From: Bugula neritina
Taxonomy: Eukaryota > Bryozoa > Gymnolaemata > Cheilostomatida > Bugulidae
DNA length: 64,000 bases
Direction: 5' to 3'
Assembly (NCBI GenBank): GCA_964035545.1
Contig: OZ037771.1
Span: 4,768,628 to 4,832,627 of the forward strand
The position numbers and the translations under genes are program-made. This document shows positions 56,001 through 64,000 of the stretch, in pieces (positions within the stretch are counted from its first letter, which is position 1; each line of letters begins with the position of its first letter). The notes beneath the pieces were generated by a model. That model was not told where the DNA came from, did no database searches, and saw only the letters and a program-made list of their open reading frames with translations.

Positions 56001-58416
56001 GTTTATGAAGACCGGTGTTGATGAGGAAAATATCAGCAGATTTACCTTAGGCTTGTTCAAATAATATCATAGTTATGTAATAAATATGTATTGGAATATA
56101 TTAATCAGTTCGGATAAAATACCCACGGATAAAATACCCACGAAAGTTTATAGTCGCTATTTTTGTGAGAACCCCTGATGGAAATCGAGCTAAGGACTTT
56201 TTCTAATTTGGTAAATGATTAGTTACGACTGAATGCTCTTCGTAATATCTCCAGTGTTTGGACTCCAACTCATGGCCTTGTGTTTACTAGACCAACACTC
56301 TAACCCTACACCACAGCTGTTCCCTTATGCACTCGTTCTGATCGCTGCAAACAATTATTTAATAAATGATCTCTAAATTTTAGGAAGAGTATTATGCTAC
56401 TCACCAGTACTTCTTGTCTAAGAGGTCATTGTACCTTGTGCTCTTCAAATTATCAGACGGTGAGATTGGTTTGAGGAACATCAAGCAGTGGCTGGTGAAT
56501 ATTCAAGTGAGTATATATACTCTTTGTCACGTATATATAATCCATACAGTAGAATAGTTATACTCTTTATTACAGATATATAATACATACAGTAGAATAG
56601 TTATACTCTTTGTCACAGATACATAATACTTACAGTAGAATAGTTATACTCTTTGTTACAGATATATAGTACATACAGTAGAATATTTAGACTCTTTGTC
56701 ACAGATATATAATACATACAGTAGAAAAGTTATACTCATTGTCACAGATATAAAATACAACATAATAATGTATGTTATATTGTGTACCGATTTAGACCAG
56801 GTCACCCGGAGCTCCTGTTATAATAGTTGGCAGTCATTTTGATCTCTTCAAAAAGAATCATAGAAGTCACGAGCAGAAGCTGAAGGAGATTAAAGAGTTC
56901 ATTGAAACAAAGTTTGTAGATGTATTTCCATTGTGTCTGCATTTCATCTTCATAGGTTTTATATGTATTTTAGTTACCAATTCAGCCCGTCAAATTGGCG
57001 CAGCAAAAACGAACATAGTTTAATTTCATGCAAGACTTTTAGCTTGAGTTTATTTTTATTATTTCTCAGGCCTTTTTAAATCATTTAATAGTCATACACC
57101 CAGCAGTTTGTAATCTAGCTGCATCTCTAAATTTTATACTGATTTCGTATTTAATCCATAAGTAATGCATTTATCGCTTTACTGGATACTATTTAATCAT
57201 TGGAACATGGTAGTAAAAATCGAGCTTGCCCTGCAATGCACTGTAAATTTGTGCAGATCTTGCTGTGCAATGTTGTGTGAGAAATCTCCCATAATCTCAG
57301 TTTATAGTTGCATTTCTGTGAGAACCCTTTATAGAGAAGCTTGTTACTAATCCGGCTAAGGATTTATTCATATGTGGCACAGGAGCCATTATTACTGAAT
57401 GCTCTCCCTAGCTTTACTAACATCCAGTTTACTAGGCCAGCACTCCACTACACCACGGCTGCTCCTCAGTCTTATATGAATTGCCACTAATTTTTACATC
57501 TATAAAATGCTAGTTTCTGGTTGGAATTGTAGTATGCTATGTATCTTATCTTAGGTATATGATCAATGAGGCTGCTATGTCGGGGCTCCCCAATGTGAGA
57601 GAATTTGTGGTGGTCAGTTCCAGGACTAAGTACAATATCAGTCACCTGTGCAACACCATATACGATGAGGCATGGGCATTACGTGCTCCAGGTATAACCT
57701 TTACTACGTTCCGGTTTTACTACCTGGCAATTCATTTGGAATAGACTTGTATCTGTTTACTTGAGATAAAATATTTAGTTGTGGATATTAAAATAACATT
57801 AGAATTGTTCATGCTTCTTTTATTCTAGAATATTTTTTTATTACGTGATATTGAGCTGTTTTGTTTGCAGTGTTTTTGTGAGTTTAATTTCACTTTAATA
57901 ATTTGATTTGTGAGTTGTTCAATTTTTGGTTTTCAAACTGACATGAAAGTTGTGTGTATTTGTTATTAATTACTAACACTCTGATCTACTGGACTCTTCA
58001 TATTTGTTAGTGTTGGCTTAATTTTTGTTTTGCAGACTAAAACGAGGCCCAATTGTTTGAAAGTATAACTTTTAAAGTTTATGTAAAATTGGATTTATAT
58101 TATATTTTCATGTTTTATAAAACCAATTCATAAAACCTTTCCATAGAGTTCACCAGTTTTTCTTCATTAGTTTTCATAGCAGTGTTTAAATATCTTTCAC
58201 TGTGCAGCAGTGCATATAACCATAAGACTACAACTACTACTAGTACTACTACTGCTACTACTAGTACTACTACTGCTACTACTAGTACTACTAATACTAC
58301 TACTGCTACTACTAGTACTACTACTAGTACTACTAATACTACTACTGCTACTACTAGTACTACTACTACTGTTACTACTACTACAACTACTACCACTGCC
58401 ACTAATACTGCTACTG

Positions 58417-58456
<40 letters not shown>

Positions 58457-61400
58457 CACTACTACCACTACTACTACTACTACTACCACTGCCACTAATA
58501 CTGCTACTGTCACTACCACTGCTACTGCTACTACTACTACTACTACTACTGCTACCACTACCACTATCACTACTAACTACGCATGGCATGTTATATAGTA
58601 TACATTGTGACTAACCCCAACATTGAGTTTATTCTGTTACTACTCATAGTCACTGATCAAGATTCAGCCGGAGGTATAATAGTCTTGCAGCTGTTGTGTC
58701 TGTTATTCTCCTTTCATCAGTGTTGTAGCCACATTGCTTGCTTGAGCTCTGCATTTACGTGTTGAGTTATTTACACAAGACTGTAGCATCTCCATTTACA
58801 CCTGCAACTGCCTGCATTCACCCTGTGCATGTCTGCATACTCGGCAGCCATATTGATAGCCGATTGCTATAGATTTCAGATAGTATTTGTCTATTGGTCA
58901 TGTCGATTATTGTGAAATGCTGCACATGTATTTCTTGTCATCTACACATTATAATATGGTTGTAGAAAGTCAAATCAAGATTTTATTTTCTACGGAGTAG
59001 TATTAGATGCCTTACTCAGAGTAACAATGTCTGGTCTTCATATTTCAATCACTTTTCTGTTTATTACTCTTTATTTCGGGTATCTCTTACAAATGTATCA
59101 TTTCTCCTAATTTAATTATTGTGAATCTAAGCTTTATGTTTGTATAATGACATGTACATGCAGGTAGCTCCACCACAGCACTATTGAACCAGAAAATACC
59201 TGCTATATACATTCAGCTTGAGCAGGTCATCAGTAAGTTGGCTAAGGATAGAGTTGCAGCTAAATCTAACCCAGTGCTAAATGCTCAGGAGTACAGGTGA
59301 GTGGGTTGTAAACCCCCCCCCCCCCACCCCGCCCTGCCTACACAGAGGCTAAGCAATATTATGTCTCGTACAACTGTGTAGTGTGCCAGCTAGTTGCTTC
59401 TGATCTGTTGTTTCCATAGTAAGAGACAGTGTTGAATGAGTTATCAATGCCGGTTAAATATATCATATTCTATTTGTCAAACACTGGCTAAGAATAATGC
59501 TTGCATTAGTTAAAAAAACTTATGAAAAAATATTATTTTTGATAATAGAGAATTAGAAGTCAATTGCTGAATTAATTGACAAAATTTGTTTCATACAAAT
59601 GTGTGATTGAGTTAGTGTGTGAGATGGTTGCAGATTAGTGTTACCCACCAGGGCTGTGGTACGCAGAAATATCTTTTTCTGTATTATCTGCAGAGCTCTG
59701 GTGAAGGAGCAGATTGCATTCAGAGATGACGAGTTGAACCAAGCTACGCAGTTTCTACACGACAATGGCATATTACTTCACTATCACGACGTGGCCCTCA
59801 ATGACCTCTATTTCCTGGATCCTCAGTGGCTGTGTGATATGCTGGCTCATGTGATCTCTATCAAAGAGATAAACAGATATGTTAAACATGGTATACTCGT
59901 AATTCACAATAATATTTTGGGGAATACACACGCACACACCCACACACGCACACACACATGTACAGGCACACACACACGCACGCGCACACACACGCACTTA
60001 TTTGTTCATTTATTTATTTGTAACATGAAAAATTATCTAACAGAATTGTTATAATGTATCAAGTATATCATTGACTCTGTATATTAAGACTGTATGCCCT
60101 ACAACCAGTATGATGTGCCTACTTAGACCCTCAAGGTTATCTCAAGGTCATGTTACTGCTCTGTATACATATCTCTTTCTTGCAGGTATCATGGAGAGGA
60201 AACACCTGCACCAACTGTTCGGCCGCTCATCCATCTACCACTCTGACGACCTGCAGACGTACATCATCTCTTTACTCAACAAGTTTGAGCTGGCTCTAGT
60301 CTGGGACCATGACAACCTCATGTTACCGAGTCTTCTACCTTCTGAACAAGATATTCAGACTATCGAGCCTGTGAAGGTCTGCTTTCAGTTCTAGTTTCTA
60401 TAGTAACATTTTCTATTCCTATCAACAGTTAAAATTATTTTATTGTAACGAACTGAAATAAATAGCTGTGAGATAGCATTGGGTGTTGCGAGTTGGTGAA
60501 AAGTAAAAATTGTAACTGTAGTTGGATATTCAGGCTATCGAGTCTGTAAAGGTTTACTTTGAGTTCTACTTTCTATACAAACTTTATTCAATGCGGCATG
60601 CAGTCATAAGCAGTTGATATTATCTCACTGTGTAATTTTAATGAACTAAAAAGGAATAAACATGCCATAGTGTTGGCTGGTGCAAGTTTTGAAAATATCT
60701 TGAAGTGGGATTTAGACATTTGAACTGTTACTCTCACTAAACTGTTACCTCAAATTTATCAGGTTTATCTTTCAGTTACCAATGTATGATCCTCGACAAT
60801 GTGATGACGTAAGTGCCACTCTTCTATTGCCAATCAAATTTTTAAAAATGAAAATTAAATCAACTTTTCTGAGATGCAATTTGTGAAGTTGGTAAATTAA
60901 AGCATTAGACTTTGATTTGTTTGCTGTTAGCTGCAAGTTGGTGTTGGAGCAATGGGCATGCAGTCTAGGTTAATAGTGTAGCTTTTGAATCTAGTTGGGT
61001 TAGTAGTTGCTTGTCATTAAAGTTAATAGTTACTAGTTATTAAAAACATGGCAGGTTACCAAGTATTCCCAAAAAAAGTTTCAGTTCTTTTTTCTAATTG
61101 AAAAATTTTAATTAGTGATTTGGGAAACTATCTGTTGGAAGTGAAGGTTTTGCTGGTTTATCAACTAATACTGTGTTGGTTTCACTAAAGCCTGACTAGA
61201 AATTTTTACTCTAGGTGTTGGCTTACGAGTTTTAGTTTTATGAACTTCAGTCTGCTAACACTCAAGATAATTAATTTGATTTTTAATCAATAAATTAGCT
61301 GACTTATCAGTTTAGCTCATAGAAAACGCTACTCTGGTCTGGTGTGGGTGAATGATATATTTTGTTTGTTTAGATTCACGGGTTATTGGGTGAAGGTTTG

Positions 61401-63803
61401 GGCCACATTTATAAAACTGGTTTATTTTGTTTTTATTAGCTTATACCTTTAGTGATTATCATATCTATATTCTCTCTAGTTGGAGGTCATCATCCACACT
61501 TCTTATATTGTTAGAAATATTCAGATTTACTTCAACTACCTGCCAGGAAGTTATAATTGCAGTAGATACTTTCATTCTAAGATATGGAGGGGTAAAAGTG
61601 ATGTGTAGTTTGTTATGTAAGATTGAATGTAACTTGATATTTGCAACACATTTGATCATCTAGGTTGTCGAGTGTGATTCTTCACAGGATGTAAACACTA
61701 TTCTAATTTTAGTAACTTAAAGACATTTTCAAGGTGCAGAAGGTGCTAGATATAATAGACCCAAAATAAAATTATAAGATTCCTTCATATGACTTTGACA
61801 GTTTGCTGTAGAACTAGTGGCTACATACAGGTAATTGTTCCCTTAAGGTGAGCTGCTGTTGTTTACCTGTCAGATCTCCTTCTTTACAGATCCCTCTGAT
61901 CCAGTCCACTGCTATCAGACGAAGAGCTACCATCAACTCTCTACGCAAATCTAAATACCGGAAACATGACCAGAAACTAGCTGCATCGACAGCGGCGCTG
62001 TCTGCAGAAGACTATCAGGTTGAGGAAGGAAAGTCGACTTTCTATATGGACGTGGAGAGTTCTTTCACCAAGTCTATGATGAACAGTGTGCAGATACCCT
62101 CTCTAGAGAACAGCTATGTGAGTATATCACTGATATATGATACAAAGTGTATGATATATGCTACATAGTATGCTGTACTGTACTATGATGCACTATCTAT
62201 ATGACATAACAATATACATTACATAATATATGGTATTGTGCTATCATACAGTATATATAGGATATGATGTATGTGTGATATGTAATGCTATATTATATGT
62301 TTTATCGTACTATGATACACTGCCTATAGTATATATGTTAATACATGTATATGCTACATAATATATGATATTTCATTATAATACACTATCTATAGCATAA
62401 TATTATATGTTACATTGTGCTATGATACGCTGTCTATATATGATATGATGATATATGTTGCATAATGTATGGTGTGTCTATTATCAACATGCAGCAGACA
62501 GAAGAGCTAGAAACCTCCATCAAACCTGCACCAGATGTTGATGTATGTCTGCATGTGAACCCCTATATGTTATCTACCATATCATCTACTCTAACTATCT
62601 TCTATGTTGTATACCATACCATCTACCTTAGCATTTTCTATGTTGTGCTTGCTAAAGTGTATCTACCCTCGGCACCATTACACTATGTCTCTTGGTCACA
62701 CAGCCAGGTTGCTGTTGCTAACTTTCCATCAAGTCTGTAACTGTAAGACACACCAGCTTGCCCTCTCCTTGTGTGTAAAGCAGTCTGAATAGTCTAGTAT
62801 GTTGTTCTAGCATGTCTATGCTAAAACCGGAAGGTAGTGGTTATGGTGGGGCATGTCTGCTCCCCCACCTGGTGGCAGTTTCTCCTAGAAGCTAAGCTTA
62901 TAAGCTGTGCATGGATTTGCTATAGTATTTGGGTTTTATATTGTAATGTTGTAATGGTTCAAGTATAAACTGCATGTGGTGGGTGCTTCTTTAGTTTTTG
63001 TATGTTCTATGTATACATTTAGACATACCGTTGCATGTTGTTCGCATGGCCCAACCTTTGTCCCAACCCCTGGTCATCTGATCGCTTTTAAAATGTATTT
63101 GATCCAGGCTATAGTGGTGCTTGTCATGTGAAGTTGTCTTTTCATCGAAGCTACTCTAAATGAATTTTTTTTAGTTTGTAGAATATTGTAATGTAATTTT
63201 TCTATTTGTATTTCATTTTTGTTCCCGCGAAATCTTCAACCTAGTAAATATAAAACATGTTTTTTAAATTTAATATTAAAAGTGCAAAAATAATGAGTAG
63301 CTCATTGATTTTCTGTTTTATAAACAATTTTCAACTTTTATAAAAAAAAACATTTGTAAATTTCATTTATAAATAAGGGATTTTTTTTAGAAATTTATTG
63401 TTAAATATTAGGCTTTTAAGATGAAGTTGTATTTTTAAATTGTTTTGCAAATTACAATACCAGGGTAAATGTAAAATAAAAATCAATATGATATAATACC
63501 TCTATGGACAGTCAATTCCACAATTTACCTATATAATGTTACCTAATTAGCTAAATAACTATTTTGGCAAATAATTTGTGGTGTGTAGACTCGTGTTTGC
63601 CCTGTACCATTGACCTGGTAATCAATGCTTCTATCTAGATGAGTTCAAGGCCACACGACTCCATAAGACGTATCTACTTCCTGTCGTACATACCCTCCGG
63701 TTTCTGGCCGCGTCTCATCTCCAGAATCTACCGAGACCAAACCATCAGCATCCTCTCCGAGTTCTTGTTTGATGTGCCTAAAGACTACGCCAAAGTCTTC
63801 CAG
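41080..63803 (+). CDS. LRRK1: LRRK1-type ROCO kinase, 5' 29 exons (kinase domain outside window)
   Basis: Twenty-nine exons join in one frame of exactly 1553 codons; exon coordinates are given in the four domain entries below. Order: ankyrin repeats (1-505), an LRR block (about 506-1015), a Roc GTPase (1016-1232) and COR (1233-1553 and beyond). The ANK-LRR-Roc-COR order without an N-terminal armadillo region is that of LRRK1 and of single invertebrate LRRKs rather than vertebrate LRRK2. These proteins are large cytosolic GTPase-kinases that act on membrane traffic, LRRK1 through Rab phosphorylation (family knowledge). The start is the ATG at 41080; an in-frame TAA lies 12 nt upstream. Oddities: exons 2-3 are duplicated upstream, and three donor junctions (exons 4, 7, 26) are tandemly repeated. 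The final exon read ends with VFQ at a GTTTGT donor. The kinase lies to the right of the window. Confidence 0.93.
41282..42383. other. LRRK intron 1
   Basis: AT-rich, with a TATATAA/ATACTA-type simple tract at 41400-41580. Nothing else is recognised. Confidence 0.5.
43290..43450. repeat. Degenerate (ATAGAATAATTGTAATAAAT)n minisatellite
   Basis: Units of about 30 bp such as AATATAGTATTTGTAATAAA and TAGAATAATTGTGATAAAT lie after exon 3. A related, shorter tract (40640-40770) follows the duplicated exon 3', so the seed predates the duplication and the two copies have since expanded differently. Confidence 0.7.
44811..45028 (+). mobile_element. tRNA-derived SINE
   Basis: Head AGCAGCCCGAGTCTAGGGGT, B box GGTTCAAACCCC, body AAGGCCATTGGTGATGTTAG, tail CTATAAACTTGCGTGAGTTT. 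It lies in LRRK intron 3, ending about 70 bp before exon 4. The rest of that 1.9-kb intron shows nothing recognisable. Confidence 0.88.
45221..45342 (+). repeat. 31-bp tandem repeat of LRRK exon 4 end plus splice donor
   Basis: Four units of ACCACCATATTGTACAG|GTAGTC plus 8-9 nt run from 45221. The first unit holds the last 17 coding bases and the donor in use (GT at 45238). The next three repeat both, at 31-bp spacing. Use of a later donor would shift the frame (31 is not a multiple of 3). Confidence 0.9.
47179..47470 (+). repeat. 42-bp tandem repeat of LRRK exon 7 end plus splice donor
   Basis: Six full units plus a decayed seventh, period 42 bp, each CTTCACTACGCTGTAAAACA|GTACGT-like. The first unit carries the coding bases for LHYAVKQ and the donor at 47203. 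The others lie in the intron. The period keeps frame, but every unit contains a TAA just after the donor, so retention would truncate the protein. Confidence 0.92.
48015..48350. mobile_element. hAT-like non-autonomous element (MITE)
   Basis: Ends CAGGGTGTCCAACC and TGTTGGACAGCCCTG form a hAT-type inverted repeat (CAGNGGTGTCC family form). The flanks TTTTAGAA (48007-48014) and TTTTAGAG (48351-48358) are an 8-bp target duplication with one change, as expected for hAT. The interior has GGGCCAC motifs and no coding frame. It lies in LRRK intron 8. Confidence 0.9.
49232..49432 (+). mobile_element. tRNA-derived SINE, diverged
   Basis: Head GAGTAGCCATGGTTTAGGGA, degenerate B box GGTTTAAATCCC, body AAAGGCCATTAGTGATGTTA and GAAGAGCCTCCAGTCATAAT, tail ACTATAAAGTCACATAAA. 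It lies in LRRK intron 9, between exons 9 and 10. Confidence 0.82.
50428..51240. other. LRRK intron 11
   Basis: AT-rich intron. No repeat, RNA gene or reading frame of interest is seen. Confidence 0.6.
54128..54402. repeat. 55-56-bp minisatellite abutting exon 17 acceptor
   Basis: Five units of GTGTCTGAGTGACACGTACA, GCAGGTAGTATTGAGTTGAC, ACTTCACT. The last unit changes into GCAGGTAATCTTGTTGTAG, the acceptor of LRRK exon 17. The minus-strand frame across the array is a repeat artefact. Confidence 0.9.
56135..56325 (-). mobile_element. tRNA-derived SINE, diverged
   Basis: Complement copy: tail CGAAAGTTTATAGTCGCTAT, GAGAACCCCTGATGG, TTACGACTGAATGCTCTTCG, head TCTAACCCTACACCACAGCTG. It ends about 60 bp before exon 21 of LRRK (56384). 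Confidence 0.82.
56507..56765. repeat. 46-bp minisatellite starting at exon 21 donor
   Basis: Five to six units such as ACAGATATATAATACATACA, GTAGAATAGTTATACTCTTTGTC begin at the donor itself (GTGAGTATATATACTC). The coding side is not copied here, unlike the exon 4 and exon 7 arrays. Confidence 0.85.
57295..57470 (-). mobile_element. tRNA-derived SINE, diverged
   Basis: Complement copy: CTCAGTTTATAGTTGCATTT, GAGAACCCTTTATAGAG, GTGGCACAGGAGCCATTATT, head GCACTCCACTACACCACGGCTG. It ends about 85 bp before LRRK exon 23. Confidence 0.78.
57692..59163. other. LRRK intron 23
   Basis: A 1.5-kb intron with a large trinucleotide array (58225-58585). The remainder is unremarkable AT-rich sequence. 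Confidence 0.6.
58225..58585. repeat. (ACT)n trinucleotide array
   Basis: About 360 bp of ACT triplets, with GCT, AGT, ACC and AAT variants arranged in a higher-order pattern (ACTACTACTGCTACTACTAGT). Open in every frame, hence poly-Thr, poly-Leu, poly-Val and poly-Ser artefact frames. Confidence 0.96.
59927..59997. repeat. (CA)n microsatellite
   Basis: CACACGCACACAC-type run directly after LRRK exon 25. A C11-13 run lies at 59311-59325 after exon 24. Confidence 0.92.
60341..60705 (+). repeat. 185-bp duplication of LRRK exon 26 end, donor and intron start
   Basis: ATATTCAGACTATCGAGCCT, GTGAAG|GTCTGC at the end of exon 26 (60351-60382) recurs as ATATTCAGGCTATCGAGTCT, GTAAAG|GTTTAC at 60527-60558, with similar following intron sequence (GTTCTA, TTTCTATA, later GAACTGAAATAAA against GAACTAAAAAGGAATAAA). 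The copy has about 25 coding-derived bases and a second potential donor. Confidence 0.78.
60706..61889. other. LRRK intron 26, remainder
   Basis: No mobile element or reading frame is recognised. The open frame at 61427-61663 has no splice support or domain. Confidence 0.5.
62118..62470. repeat. Degenerate repeat of about 60 bp after LRRK exon 27
   Basis: Loose units (TATGATACACTATCTATA, ATATGTTACATAATATATG, TGTGCTATGATAC) start next to the exon 27 donor and fill almost the whole intron up to the 48-nt exon 28. Confidence 0.7.
62543..63638. other. LRRK intron 28
   Basis: Starts with a diverged repeat of CTACCATATCATCTACTC and TTCTATGTTGT type (62570-62650). The rest is AT-rich with nothing recognised. 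Confidence 0.5.
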
Positions 63804-64000
63804 GTTTGTTTCCTATGGTGGTAATTGATAGTGTTTGTGATTCAGCCTATTTCAACATGACACCACATCTGAGGTGTCTAACTGGTGTCAGGCAGGTGTC
63901 GGGCTAGTGTGAAAGACACCGGGTGTCTGCTGCTTACTTTTATTAAATAACTAGTCAATTAATTTTTTATATCAGTTATGCTTTAAGTCCGAGTGAGCAG

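Larger units (their letters stand above)
55276..57691 (+). other. LRRK exons 19-23: Roc GTPase domain
   Basis: Exons 55276-55439, 55853-55962, 56384-56506, 56796-56911, 57555-57691. The P-loop is GQANIGKTT (residues 1029-1037). Switch II is DFGGQ (1103-1107), preceded by VVFKTW. The G4-like base-recognition segment is IIVGSHFDLF, where relatives have GTHLD. GTP binding therefore looks intact. Exon 22 ends at AA|GTTTGT: an apparent later donor (TTT|GTAGAT) would give a stop in exon 23. Confidence 0.92.
59164..63803 (+). other. LRRK exons 24-29: COR domain
   Basis: Exons 59164-59296, 59694-59890, 60186-60376, 61890-62117, 62495-62542, 63639-63803. COR signatures: IPAIYIQLEQVI, FLHDNGILLHYHD, LNDLYFLDPQWLCDMLAHVI, LLNKFELALVWD, LLPSLLPSE-like MLPSLLPSEQD, and YIPSGFWPRLISRIY. 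Exons 27-28 encode a basic then Ser-rich insert (IRRRATINSLRKSKYRKH and following) not usual at this place. Exon 28 is a 48-nt in-frame microexon that could be skipped without changing frame. Confidence 0.88.

Noticed and set aside
56796-57691. Stop codon at the LRRK exon 22-23 junction
   Set aside because: It arises only if exon 22 is taken to TTT|GTAGAT. The AA|GTTTGT donor gives the expected Roc sequence.
58115-58614. Poly-Thr, poly-Leu, poly-Val and poly-Ser frames of 130-151 codons
   Set aside because: All come from the (ACT)n array within LRRK intron 23.
25365-63803. Functional cluster of transporter, channel and kinase genes
   Set aside because: The three families share no known pathway, and their orientation and spacing look like ordinary neighbours.

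Overview
The window is nuclear DNA of an invertebrate animal. It is AT-rich, its genes are split by GT-AG introns of a few hundred bases to about 3 kb, tRNA-derived SINEs are common, and all three recognisable gene families are metazoan. Phylum cannot be fixed from the sequence; a lophotrochozoan such as a bryozoan or mollusc is only a guess.

Layout. (1) 1-14.3 kb, minus strand: two tandem copies, about 9 kb apart, of a 12-TM MFS transporter most like SLC18B1. Copy B is complete (11 coding exons, 452 codons). Copy A runs off the left edge after five intact exons. Between them, on the plus strand, lies a decayed piece of the last exon of the otopetrin gene found 20 kb away. (2) 14.3-25.3 kb: no intact gene. 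It holds a 206-bp near-perfect palindrome, three copies of an unrecognised spliced repeat unit, and broken reading frames that look like a Maverick/Polinton-type element. (3) 25.4-36.2 kb, minus strand: an otopetrin (proton channel) gene, 10 coding exons, 813 codons. (4) 36.2-41 kb: simple-sequence DNA and a duplicated pair of ankyrin exons. (5) 41.1 kb to the right edge, plus strand: the first 29 coding exons (1553 codons, one open frame) of an LRRK1-type ROCO kinase: ankyrin repeats, leucine-rich repeats, Roc GTPase, COR. The kinase domain lies beyond the window.

The three genes belong to unrelated pathways (solute transport, proton conductance, GTPase/kinase signalling), so nothing suggests a functional cluster. 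The most unusual structural signal is repeated tandem duplication of exon-3'-end plus splice-donor junctions: ankyrin exon 4, ankyrin exon 7 and COR exon 26 of the LRRK gene, and exon 3 of both SLC18B1 copies. Other notable structures are a SINE split by a MITE with matching target duplications, a TTAA-flanked MITE at two different sites in the two SLC18B1 copies, and a hAT-like MITE with an 8-bp target duplication. Exon boundaries were read by eye from splice consensus, frame continuity and family similarity; no alignment or expression data were available.
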